DNA of 7,125 nucleotides from IMCC26207 sp044357715 (GTDB lineage: Bacteria; Actinomycetota; Acidimicrobiia; Acidimicrobiales; Microtrichaceae). The translations under genes were made by a program, and so were the position numbers. Shown here piece after piece: positions 1 to 6,158 of this stretch. Position 1 is the stretch's first letter. Every line of letters begins with the position of its first letter. The notes under the pieces were generated by a model that saw only the letters and a program-made list of their open reading frames with translations, was not told the origin of the DNA and searched no databases. The stretch is taken from NCBI GenBank assembly GCA_044357715.1, contig JBIKPA010000146.1, positions 1-7,125 of the forward strand. Direction: 5' to 3'.

Positions 1-35
1 AACACCAGCCTGCTCGGGACTTGATGGGCGGGCAT
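1..35 (-). CDS. rdgB: Probable RdgB/HAM1 non-canonical purine NTP pyrophosphatase, N-terminus only (partial)
   Basis: Only the first eleven codons are inside the window: ATG at 35-33, reading MPAHQVPSRLV and then running off the left edge. The 'SRLV' ending resembles the 'LVLAS.N' first strand of the RdgB/HAM1 family (inosine/xanthosine triphosphate pyrophosphatase, which removes ITP, dITP and XTP from the nucleotide pool). The stronger argument is position: it begins 14 bases after the RNase PH stop on the same strand, and rph is followed by this gene in M. tuberculosis (Rv1340-Rv1341) and many other bacteria. The ribosome site is weak (only a GAG about ten bases upstream), so translation may depend on readthrough of ribosomes from rph. 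Eleven residues cannot prove the family; the call is mostly from synteny. Confidence 0.5.
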   Translation of the reverse strand, partial: MPAHQVPSRLV

Positions 36-49
36 GAACTACTCGGCTA

Positions 50-787
50 TCAGCGGCCGAAATTACGAGGAGACGGTGGCACCGAGATGTACTCGCGCTG
101 CAGAGTGTGAATCTGGCGGATCCCGCCCTCTGCAAGGCCGAGCAGGGAATCAAGTTCTTCACGGCTAAAGGGTGCGCCTTCGGCGGTTCCTTGAACTTCT
201 ACGAACAGGCCCTTGCCGGTCATCACGACGTTCATATCGGTCTCGGCAGTCGAATCCTCTACATAAGGAAGGTCCAAGCATGCCTCGCCGCCAACAATGC
301 CCACAGAGATTGCGGCGAGTTCATCAAGCAGGGGAACAGAAGTGAGCAAGCCGGCCTGCACCATGCGAGTCATGCAGTCGTGCAAAGCCAAGTAGGCACC
401 AGAAATTGCGGCAGTGCGAGTTCCGCCATCGGCTTGCAGAACATCGCAGTCCAACAGAATCTGTCGCTCGCCAAGGGCTTTCATATCCACCACCGAACGC
501 ATGGCCCTTCCAATGAGTCGCTGGATTTCCTGCGTGCGGCCTTTGGGGCCTTTGGTCTCACGACGGATCCGCTCGGGGGAAGCACCTGGCAGCATCGAGT
601 ACTCGGCAGTCACCCAACCCTTGCCGCTATTGCGCATCCATCTCGGCACATCCTCATCGAGCATGGCGGTGCAAAGCACTTTGGTTTCACCAAATGTGAC
701 AAGTACCGACCCTTGTGCGTAAGCGGTGAAGTCACGCTCAAAGCTATGCGGGCGGAGTTCGTCTAGTGCGCGGCCATCTGGTCTCAA
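50..787 (-). CDS. rph: Ribonuclease PH (tRNA nucleotidyltransferase)
   Basis: RNase PH is a phosphate-dependent 3'-5' exoribonuclease that trims tRNA precursors and stable RNA 3' ends in the cytoplasm. The 245-residue product matches the family along its length: RPDGRALDELRP at the start, GSVLVTFGETKVLCTA (26-41), GWVTAEYSMLP (57-67), GRTQEIQRLIGR (83-94), LDCDVLQADGGTRTA (112-126, with the phosphate-binding GGTR) and YVEDSTAETDMNVVMT (175-190, acidic metal ligands). The tail SPRNFGR resembles the actinobacterial ending. The reading frame stays open to 1006, but the extra 73 residues lie inside murD2 and have no family resemblance. I chose TTG at 787 because it coincides with Met1 of E. coli Rph, leaving 43 bases after the murD2 stop; a GAGA about seven bases upstream is a weak ribosome site. 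TTG at 844, overlapping murD2, is the alternative start. No truncation is visible. Confidence 0.95.
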   Translation of the reverse strand: MRPDGRALDELRPHSFERDFTAYAQGSVLVTFGETKVLCTAMLDEDVPRWMRNSGKGWVTAEYSMLPGASPERIRRETKGPKGRTQEIQRLIGRAMRSVVDMKALGERQILLDCDVLQADGGTRTAAISGAYLALHDCMTRMVQAGLLTSVPLLDELAAISVGIVGGEACLDLPYVEDSTAETDMNVVMTGKGLFVEVQGTAEGAPFSREELDSLLGLAEGGIRQIHTLQREYISVPPSPRNFGR

Positions 788-830
788 GGGAATTCTCGTT
801 TCTGATTCGGTGGGGAACTGCCGCTGGACT

Positions 831-2273
831 CTAACTGAGTTCAAGCACCGCTTTGCGAAAGCTACTTGAGCGATCCTGCCAGTTTCCTGCGTCTGCAGGA
901 GTAGGCGCTGCCGGCGAGAACAACAGAATGCCGCTTGCAGCCGAGAGGTCCGCCAGAGCGCTGACCCCCAACTGCACGGCCTGCTGAACACTGTCTGCAG
1001 CTGCAACTACTTCGATTCCGCACCGCTCAGCCATTGAGCGGCCGTTCTCTTCAAGGGTCACCGCAACGAGTTGCCCTGGGGGCCACTGCGCTACCTCTTG
1101 TGTAAGCGGCTTTGCGGCTACCCCGCGTTCGGCGCCACCCAAAATCAGAACCGTCGGCAAGTTCTGTTGCCTCGCCCAAGCAAGCCCAGCGGCAGCAGCA
1201 GACGGGTTTGAGGCCAGCGCATCGTCGATGAATCTGATTCCCGCTGCAGGGCTCGCGGAACTCGGGCCGGGGCAGTCGTCAAGGCGGCCAGGCATAGAAC
1301 GCGCAGCACCGGCAAGTATCTGCTGCTCGGTCATGCGACCACCGCCGAGTTGAAACACAACCTCGGCTGCTAGCGCAGCATTTTGAACTCGCTGTTGTGG
1401 CAGCGCCGGAGCGCTTTTCGGTGGAACCACAATCACAGGGTCAAACGACTCTGCCGCAGCACATGCCTCTGGGCTGTCTGCAGAGACGATGATTACCTTG
1501 GCGGTGCCTCCGCTATTGCTCAGCACGCGCAACTTGTCTGCGTGATAGCGCTCCACCCCGCCATGCCAATCTAGGTGGTCCTCGGTGAGTGAGGTGAGTA
1601 CTGCAATCGAGGGAGCCTGTTGCAGGTCTGCTGCCTGATAACTAGAAACCTCAAGTACCAGAACTGGAGCGGAAGAATCCCAGTCAGCAGAAAAGACAGG
1701 AATTCCAAGGTTTCCCGCCAACCCAACTTGCAGTCCGACTTCGGCGGCAAAGTGCCCAATCAAGTCGGTAGTCGTTGACTTGCCCTTTGTGCCAGTAACT
1801 GCAACCACGCGCTGCGAAGGATCAAGCGAGCCCATCCATAGATCAAGCGGAGTAGTCATCAAAGCGCCGCGCTGCATTGCCTCGACGAGCTGCGGCAAGT
1901 ACTTCGGGAACCCCGGGGAACGCACAAAAATCTGAGCAGTCTCGGCAGCCTGGTCAACACTGATCAACGGCAACTGCTCGGCGGTTACATCAACAGCCGA
2001 TCCGCCATGAAGCTCGCTATGCAAGCCCGTGTGAACGCTCGCCCGTGACCCCATCTCTGAGCCTTGACTTGCAGCCTCGTCCACAAGGGCAACCTGTGCT
2101 GGGTTTGCCGCAAGAATCGCCCCGAGCGCCGCTTGCATATCTGTTCCCATGCCGAGCAACACCACTCGCTTCTGCGTCAGATCATCTAGTTTCACTAGTT
2201 CAATCCCTTCATCACATATCTCGTAGTACACACTCGCTGCCAGCTTGGCTGATTGCTCAACAAGCCCGCTCAC
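831..2273 (-). CDS. murD2: Mur ligase, probably UDP-MurNAc-L-Ala--L-glutamate ligase (MurD2)
   Basis: This is a three-domain Mur ligase of the MurD branch, 480 residues with a GTG start at 2273. The nucleotide-sugar domain has RVVLLGMG (36-43). The ATPase domain has the P-loop GTKGKSTTT (161-169), EVSSYQ (208-213) and TEDHLDWHGGVERYHADKLR (230-249), where K247 matches the carbamylated lysine of E. coli MurD. The C-terminal domain has IDDALASNP (349-357), LILGGAERG (376-384) and a degenerate SPA...F motif (453-471). Ordinary MurD adds D-Glu to UDP-MurNAc-L-Ala. Because murL lies directly upstream (9-base gap), I infer the L-Glu-specific form described in Xanthomonas (EC 6.3.2.53). By eye, E. 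coli D-Glu contacts T321, K348, S415 and F422 become S355, R383, T458 and W465, and the usual HN of HN..N becomes Q294-R295. The N-terminus is about 30 residues longer than usual. A purine-rich AGAGAGAAG precedes GTG. Family certain; substrate stereochemistry inferred. Confidence 0.85.
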   Translation of the reverse strand: MSGLVEQSAKLAASVYYEICDEGIELVKLDDLTQKRVVLLGMGTDMQAALGAILAANPAQVALVDEAASQGSEMGSRASVHTGLHSELHGGSAVDVTAEQLPLISVDQAAETAQIFVRSPGFPKYLPQLVEAMQRGALMTTPLDLWMGSLDPSQRVVAVTGTKGKSTTTDLIGHFAAEVGLQVGLAGNLGIPVFSADWDSSAPVLVLEVSSYQAADLQQAPSIAVLTSLTEDHLDWHGGVERYHADKLRVLSNSGGTAKVIIVSADSPEACAAAESFDPVIVVPPKSAPALPQQRVQNAALAAEVVFQLGGGRMTEQQILAGAARSMPGRLDDCPGPSSASPAAGIRFIDDALASNPSAAAAGLAWARQQNLPTVLILGGAERGVAAKPLTQEVAQWPPGQLVAVTLEENGRSMAERCGIEVVAAADSVQQAVQLGVSALADLSAASGILLFSPAAPTPADAGNWQDRSSSFRKAVLELS

Positions 2274-2282
2274 CGCTTCTCT

Positions 2283-3620
2283 CTAGCTCTCTAGTACCGA
2301 GATCATTTGTTGATACTCCTCGGGCAGGTTCGCAACTGAGTCAATCCGCAAAAAGTCAGTCGGTTGTGCGCCAACCTCGGCCAGAACCTGCAAGGCCTCG
2401 GCTTGGAGTTGCGCTGGTACGAGTTGTTCCTTCCACTGCGGCAACTCTGCCAGAAGCGCTACTGCTGCCGCAGACTCGTGCCGCTCCCCCACACAGTCGA
2501 ATGGCTTCTCTACAGACCAGAGTTCACGAACCGAATCAAGGTGATCTGCTTCGTTGAGAAGGTCTCTACCAAACTGCTCACGCACCTGATCCGGGTTGAG
2601 CGCAGGAGCCAACATGAGCGCCGTGAACAGGCATTTTGCACATTCCCCGCAAGGTCGCTGGGTGCGGCTCGACTCGTTTTCGTTCCAGAGCGTGAAGGCC
2701 CGATTGCATGAGACGATGTCAGAAGAGAGCCCGCGCTTGGCAACACTGCGGCCTATCGCCAACTCGGTCATGGGCCGCAGTAGCGACAAGTAGCGCACTC
2801 CAACTGGCTCAAACACGGCGCGCAGAAGTTGTTCTGCCTCGGCCGACTTTGAGTACTGATGGTTGACCTCTATGCCCGCCCCGCCCGCAGGGTTCGAGAT
2901 GACCAAGCTCGGCTCAGAGGCTGATCGCTCTAGGCCCATCAACACATCTTGTCGGTCGATGAGAACTGCAAGTGCAACCGCTATTGCCGAGTTGATTGCA
3001 GTTACCGGCACATGACCATTGAGCGCTCCTGCGGCTACAAGCTGACGCAACTGAGGGTCAAGCGTGCGCTGAACGCTCAATAGCGGCCGACCAAGGTGCT
3101 CGGCCAAATGTTGGTGAGCACCCTTTGGGTTCACCGCCATGAGCACACCGTCTGGCACCAAGTCTGCAACTAGCGCCGAGTCCTTGCCTCCACCTACAGG
3201 AATCAATGCTCCAGATCTGGCCGTGGGTGAGTCAACACGCAGCGAGGGTGCCGTGCCGGACCGTTCCACTAGGTCCACTGGAAGCGGAACGGGTAGCGCG
3301 TTGCGGTAGGAAAACTCTCGAAGGCCTTGGTCATACATTGCGAGCACTAAAGCCCGCTCGGCTGCGTTCAGTGCCGGAGTTTCGATCTGGGAGGGTGCAA
3401 TGGATTTGTAGTACGAAACACCCGCAAGAAGGTGCAAAACGCGGATCGCCCGATTGAAATCCTCAAACTCCGGCGCGCCTTCAGCGGGCAGGTCACGATC
3501 AAACTCAATAACCTCGGTGAACTCATGCGAAGTACCAAAGCGGTATTGCAGGTGAACTTCGCGTCCACGCATGCGGTAACTCGAAATAATGAATGGCCCT
3601 GTGAGTGCATCAAGACTCAT
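2283..3620 (-). CDS. murL: UDP-MurNAc-L-alanyl-L-glutamate epimerase (MurL)
   Basis: MurL inverts the terminal L-Glu of UDP-MurNAc-L-Ala-L-Glu to D-Glu using ATP and Mg2+ (EC 5.1.1.23, defined in Xanthomonas oryzae), supplying peptidoglycan with D-Glu without free glutamate racemase. The 445-residue product shows what I recall of the family: AGVSYYKS near the N-terminus (66-73), a PP-loop-like ATP site PVGGGKDSAL (141-150), EVNHQYSKSAEAE (251-263), then C305 and a cluster PCGECAKCLFTALMLAP (323-339) with C324, C327 and C330. The start is ATG at 3620: it overlaps the upstream stop as ATGA and has a good ribosome site, GGGAGAG, about eight bases upstream. The frame extends to 3668, but those 16 extra codons lie inside the preceding gene. 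A tandem CTAGAGAG repeat at the 3' end supplies the purine-rich site for murD2. Other PP-loop ATPases are the alternative, but the HQYSKS motif and murD neighbour argue for MurL. Confidence 0.9.
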   Translation of the reverse strand: MSLDALTGPFIISSYRMRGREVHLQYRFGTSHEFTEVIEFDRDLPAEGAPEFEDFNRAIRVLHLLAGVSYYKSIAPSQIETPALNAAERALVLAMYDQGLREFSYRNALPVPLPVDLVERSGTAPSLRVDSPTARSGALIPVGGGKDSALVADLVPDGVLMAVNPKGAHQHLAEHLGRPLLSVQRTLDPQLRQLVAAGALNGHVPVTAINSAIAVALAVLIDRQDVLMGLERSASEPSLVISNPAGGAGIEVNHQYSKSAEAEQLLRAVFEPVGVRYLSLLRPMTELAIGRSVAKRGLSSDIVSCNRAFTLWNENESSRTQRPCGECAKCLFTALMLAPALNPDQVREQFGRDLLNEADHLDSVRELWSVEKPFDCVGERHESAAAVALLAELPQWKEQLVPAQLQAEALQVLAEVGAQPTDFLRIDSVANLPEEYQQMISVLES

Positions 3621-4462
3621 GCGAAAACTCTCCCTGCGAATGATCCAACCCGCAGGGCTTCTCCCCATGCGGTTATGCAGTCAACTGATTCGGCGTTGTC
3701 TAGATCAGCCAGCGTGATGCTTCGTTCTACTGCGCCGAGTACTGCAATCCGTTCGGTCCTCCATGCTGTATTCAGTGCCCCGTCTTGAAGCGGAGGAGTC
3801 ATGACTGACCCATCGGCCTGAGACACAAAAACACTGTGCTGATCTACACATGCAACATGTCCATCTAGGTTGAGCCACAGCGTTGCATCCGACTCCCCGA
3901 CGAGTGCCCGGCCTGCCAACAACTCTGCATCTTGCTCTAGGAGCAGGCAAGCAGATGGACTGCTCTGATTCCGCCGATACGAGGACTGCGCCACTCGCAA
4001 TCCACCCTCTGACTCCGGCGCAAGAAGCCTCGGTGGGGTGAACTCTGATAGTTGCAGGAACCAGTTCGCACCGGGCGGTGCAGCCTTATGACTGTTCGCA
4101 TCAGGCACAAGCGCCACGGCCAAGAAACCTGCACCCGCACCACTGTGTCTAGAGGCTTTGACTGAAGCGCTCTTTTGAGCGCCGTGGATTTTTGCAATTG
4201 CTTCGGCGGCATCAAATCCGCTGAAACCCAGCGTGAGCGCCGCTAGATCGAGCACCTGCATATGCGCTGCAATATCCACGTTGGGTGAGGTCAGAGCGTC
4301 CTCTTGGTCAACTGCTAGTGCAACATACACAACTGGAGAAATTCCAAGAAGCAGACCGAGTTGTGCAGAGGCCTCTCGGCTCAACGAATCTGCAGTCTGA
4401 GTCTGCCCGTCTACCCAAAACATCGCAGGCGATCTTTCAGAAATCTGAGTTGGTGACGCCAT
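3617..4462 (-). CDS. Class IV aminotransferase / aminodeoxychorismate lyase-like protein lacking the catalytic lysine (putative pseudoenzyme)
   Basis: A 281-residue protein that I place, with moderate confidence, in the PLP-dependent class IV aminotransferase fold (BCAT, D-amino-acid transaminase, PabC). Similarities are MFWVDGQ at 14-20 (compare the family's W.NG start), ATLWLNLDGHV (193-203) followed by a degenerate counterpart of EG..SN.F (ACVDQHSVFV), then MTPPLQDGAL (221-230) and ITLADLDNAESV (249-260). The family's PLP-binding lysine should lie some 35 residues before the 'dG.v.E' strand. The only lysines are K91, K97, K102 and K126; none follows, and the expected stretch (about 155-190) has none. 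Normal transaminase or lyase chemistry is therefore unlikely. The gene lies 77 bases after cysM and overlaps murL by ATGA, so it is co-expressed with murL. ATG at 4462 has a GAAGG too close to be ideal; ATG at 4423 (residue 14), preceded by GAAAGAT and matching where PabC starts, is a serious alternative. Function unknown. Confidence 0.7.
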   Translation of the reverse strand: MASPTQISERSPAMFWVDGQTQTADSLSREASAQLGLLLGISPVVYVALAVDQEDALTSPNVDIAAHMQVLDLAALTLGFSGFDAAEAIAKIHGAQKSASVKASRHSGAGAGFLAVALVPDANSHKAAPPGANWFLQLSEFTPPRLLAPESEGGLRVAQSSYRRNQSSPSACLLLEQDAELLAGRALVGESDATLWLNLDGHVACVDQHSVFVSQADGSVMTPPLQDGALNTAWRTERIAVLGAVERSITLADLDNAESVDCITAWGEALRVGSFAGRVFA

Positions 4463-4539
4463 GCCTTCGGTCCAGTCTCGATGCTGTAATCAAGCTTCGC
4501 AGCAAGAACAAGATTGTACTTCGCAGGAATCAGCCGCGA

Positions 4540-5487
4540 TTAGAAGTAGATGACCTTCTCTGCATTCGCGGTTGCTTCATCTAGATCAAGGGTCCACGCT
4601 CCGGTGGAGAGGTACTTCCAACCGTAGTCACAGACAATAAATACGATGACTCCGGTCTCGATTTTTTGAGCCACCTTGCAGGCGCCGGCAAGGGCTGCGC
4701 CGGCAGAAATTCCAGAGAAGACCCCTGCATCGGCCAGTTTGCGGGTGTATTCGAGTGACTCCCGTGGCCGCACTATGGACTTGCCGTCTAACAGGTCATA
4801 GCCGCCCCACTTATCAAACACCGGTGGGATATAGCCGTCCTCGAGCGAGCGAAGACCCTCAACTTTTTCACCGGTAGGCGGCTCCACGGCCAGGATCTTT
4901 ATCTCTGGATTGTGCTCCTTTAAGAAGGTGCCAACTCCCATCAGCGTGCCCGAGGTGCCGAGTCCAGCAACAAAGTGGGTGATCTCTGGAACGTCTCGCA
5001 GGATTTCTGGCCCGGTGGTTCGGTAGTGCGCACGCGGGTTCGCCTCATTTGCATACTGATACAAGAACACCCAATCCGGGTGCTCTTCAGCCAAGGCAAT
5101 CGCCCGGTGCACTGCCCCGTTTGAGCCCTCTTCGCCGGGAGAGTCGATGATTTCGGCCCCATAGACTTCGAGCAACTGCCGACGCTCTATCGAGACGTTT
5201 CCTGGCAGAACGATCTTGATGTTGTAACCCTTGATTCTGCAGATCATCGCCATTGCAATGCCCGTGTTGCCAGATGACGGCTCAAGAATGGTGCAGCCGG
5301 GTGTGATCCTTCCATCGGCCTCGGCCTCGGTGATCATAGAGAGCGCAATACGGTCCTTGACCGAGCCAGCAGGGTTCTGCCCTTCCATCTTGCCAAGAAT
5401 GCGCACATTGGGGTTGGGGCTGAGTTGGCTGAGTTCAACAATCGGCGTGTTGCCGATCATTTCGAGCACAGAGTTATAAAGAGTCAT
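4540..5487 (-). CDS. cysM: Cysteine synthase, CysM (O-phosphoserine sulfhydrylase) type
   Basis: A fold-type II PLP enzyme of 315 residues that makes cysteine by beta-replacement on an activated serine. Visible are IGNTPIVEL (11-19), NPAGSVKDR (38-46) with PLP lysine K44, EPSSGNTGIAMA (69-80), RRQLLEVYGAEII (102-114), HFVAGLGTSGTLMGVG (171-186) with the phosphate-binding glycine loop, and SGISAGAAL (258-266). It resembles M. tuberculosis CysM more than CysK; R213 in GLRSLEDG aligns with Arg220, which in that enzyme recognises O-phosphoserine. That enzyme takes sulfur from thiocarboxylated CysO, which Mec matures, and mec lies 118 bases upstream on the same strand. The start is ATG at 5487, where similarity begins (MTLYNSVLEMIGNTP); the frame is open to 5553 without similarity. 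No convincing ribosome site precedes it, but an 8-codon frame ends over it (ATGA), so coupling is possible. The C-terminus EKVIYF differs from the mycobacterial tail. Substrate is inferred. Confidence 0.93.
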   Translation of the reverse strand: MTLYNSVLEMIGNTPIVELSQLSPNPNVRILGKMEGQNPAGSVKDRIALSMITEAEADGRITPGCTILEPSSGNTGIAMAMICRIKGYNIKIVLPGNVSIERRQLLEVYGAEIIDSPGEEGSNGAVHRAIALAEEHPDWVFLYQYANEANPRAHYRTTGPEILRDVPEITHFVAGLGTSGTLMGVGTFLKEHNPEIKILAVEPPTGEKVEGLRSLEDGYIPPVFDKWGGYDLLDGKSIVRPRESLEYTRKLADAGVFSGISAGAALAGACKVAQKIETGVIVFIVCDYGWKYLSTGAWTLDLDEATANAEKVIYF

Positions 5488-5510
5488 AGGTTGGCTCGGG
5501 GTGCAGTCAT
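5484..5510 (-). CDS. Possible 8-residue leader peptide upstream of cysM (MTAPRANL)
   Basis: ATG at 5510 opens an eight-codon frame MTAPRANL whose TGA overlaps the cysM ATG in the arrangement ATGA (5487-5484). An AGG about five bases before this ATG is a better ribosome site than anything in front of cysM. It could bring ribosomes to the cysM start by termination-reinitiation. It contains no cysteine run that would suggest attenuation. Frames this short arise often by chance, so this is a candidate only. Confidence 0.25.
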   Translation of the reverse strand: MTAPRANL

Positions 5511-5523
5511 AATCCTGACCTGA

Positions 5524-5552
5524 ATGGTAGGGAATTCTTGGGGCGAGAACCA
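5524..5552 (-). promoter_or_regulatory. Candidate promoter for cysM
   Basis: Within the 118-base mec-cysM gap the minus strand carries TACCAT (5529-5524), fitting the actinobacterial -10 pattern TAnnnT, with TGGTTC 17 bases upstream (5552-5547), a poor -35 match. Transcription would begin just upstream of the possible leader ATG at 5510. This would let cysM and the mur genes be expressed separately from mec. The evidence is pattern only. Confidence 0.25.
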
Positions 5553-5605
5553 CTCGCGTGGCTGTGACATCTGAATGGCTTGTCGGCGAGTCGCCAGACT
5601 GCCGC

Positions 5606-6025
5606 TCAAGAGGTGAGTTTCACTGGCTCCTCGGCGATCTCGCCATCAACAATCTTGTACGAGCGAAGCGATGGCAAGTCGTCTCGAAGAGACACAATTA
5701 CGTAATGCCAGTCGGGGTCGGGTGCTTGGGCTACGTCAGTCGGGGACGGGTATGCATCGGTGTGGGTATGGGAGTGCATGACTCCCAGAATCTGCCAACC
5801 GTTCGCTTCGGCATCTCGGTCTGCTTGCAAGAAGGCCTTACCGGGAACGGTATAGAGCTTTGAACTCTTGGCCTCATTCTCGCAAGGATAGAACCGCAAC
5901 ACCTGTGCTTCTTGCGTGGTTGCTGAGTCCCCTAGGCCGGCGAACAGTCCACAGGCCTCAAGCGGCATTCCGTCAAGAGCGTGAGCGAGCATCTGCACAT
6001 GGATTTGTGGTGTCAGGATCAGCAC
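5606..6025 (-). CDS. mec: Mec-type JAMM (Mov34/MPN/PAD-1) metallopeptidase
   Basis: A 139-residue single-domain JAB1/MPN metalloprotease. The zinc site is complete: E23 in PLEACGLFAG and the HxHx7SxxD motif formed by H84, H86, S94 and D97 (HSHTHTDAYPSPTD). The stretches HYVIVSLRDD (107-116), LRSYKIVDG (120-128) and EEPVKL resemble M. tuberculosis Mec (Rv1334) closely. In that species Mec cleaves the CysO-cysteine adduct made by CysM, releasing cysteine and regenerating the small sulfur carrier. Here cysM follows on the same strand, supporting the same pathway, but no cysO lies between them. The start is GTG at 6025, from which similarity to the mycobacterial protein can be followed. No ribosome site is evident, so the message may be leaderless; TAGCTT about a dozen bases upstream could be a -10 element but lacks a clear partner. 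No truncation is seen. Confidence 0.92.
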   Translation of the reverse strand: MLILTPQIHVQMLAHALDGMPLEACGLFAGLGDSATTQEAQVLRFYPCENEAKSSKLYTVPGKAFLQADRDAEANGWQILGVMHSHTHTDAYPSPTDVAQAPDPDWHYVIVSLRDDLPSLRSYKIVDGEIAEEPVKLTS

Positions 6026-6075
6026 GTCGCCAAAGCTAGTGCGACCGCCTGCATTTGGGTTCCATTAGCAATTCT

Positions 6076-6124
6076 CGTCTGCAGCGCTTTTTCGACACAT
6101 AGTGTCGATTTTCCGCTGCAGACG
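6076..6124. repeat. Nested 49-base palindrome in the mec-smpB divergent spacer
   Basis: Two perfect inverted repeats share one centre at 6100. The outer arms CGTCTGCAGCG (6076-6086) and CGCTGCAGACG (6114-6124) are exact reverse complements over 11 bases. The inner element TCGACACATAGTGTCGA (6092-6108) is a perfect 7-base inverted repeat around ATA. Five unpaired positions, CTTTT on one side and TTTTC on the other, separate them. It sits 51 bases upstream of the mec start and 35 bases upstream of the smpB start, so a shared operator for two divergent promoters is the simplest reading. On the plus strand the inner stem followed by TTTT also resembles a short terminator. This spacer holds no other gene. 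Confidence 0.8.
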
Positions 6125-6158
6125 CGCCTCGGCGATCAGTACTAACCTTGCCAGTACT

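Noticed and set aside
107..766. 219-codon plus-strand open frame across rph
   Set aside because: It is opposite a strongly conserved gene, its protein is compositionally odd and resembles nothing, and GC-rich codon bias commonly opens such frames.
788..1006. Upstream extension of the RNase PH frame by 73 residues
   Set aside because: The added stretch lies antiparallel-free but wholly inside the murD2 coding sequence in another frame and has no family resemblance; similarity starts exactly at the TTG at 787.
2045..2557. 170-codon plus-strand open frame across the murD2/murL junction
   Set aside because: Low-complexity proline, serine and arginine-rich translation opposite two recognised genes; no ribosome site or family match.
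5558..5863. 101-codon plus-strand frame opposite mec; considered as a displaced cysO
   Set aside because: It has no ubiquitin-like pattern and no C-terminal GlyGly, and it is antisense to the conserved JAMM motif.
6092..6108. Inner palindrome as a LexA/SOS box
   Set aside because: The actinobacterial box is CGAAC-N4-GTTCG; here the half-sites are TCGACAC with a 3-base centre, so base order and spacing do not fit.
6102..6158. Earlier GTG start for SmpB
   Set aside because: The codon is inside the nested palindrome and the 19 extra residues do not resemble any SmpB N-terminus.
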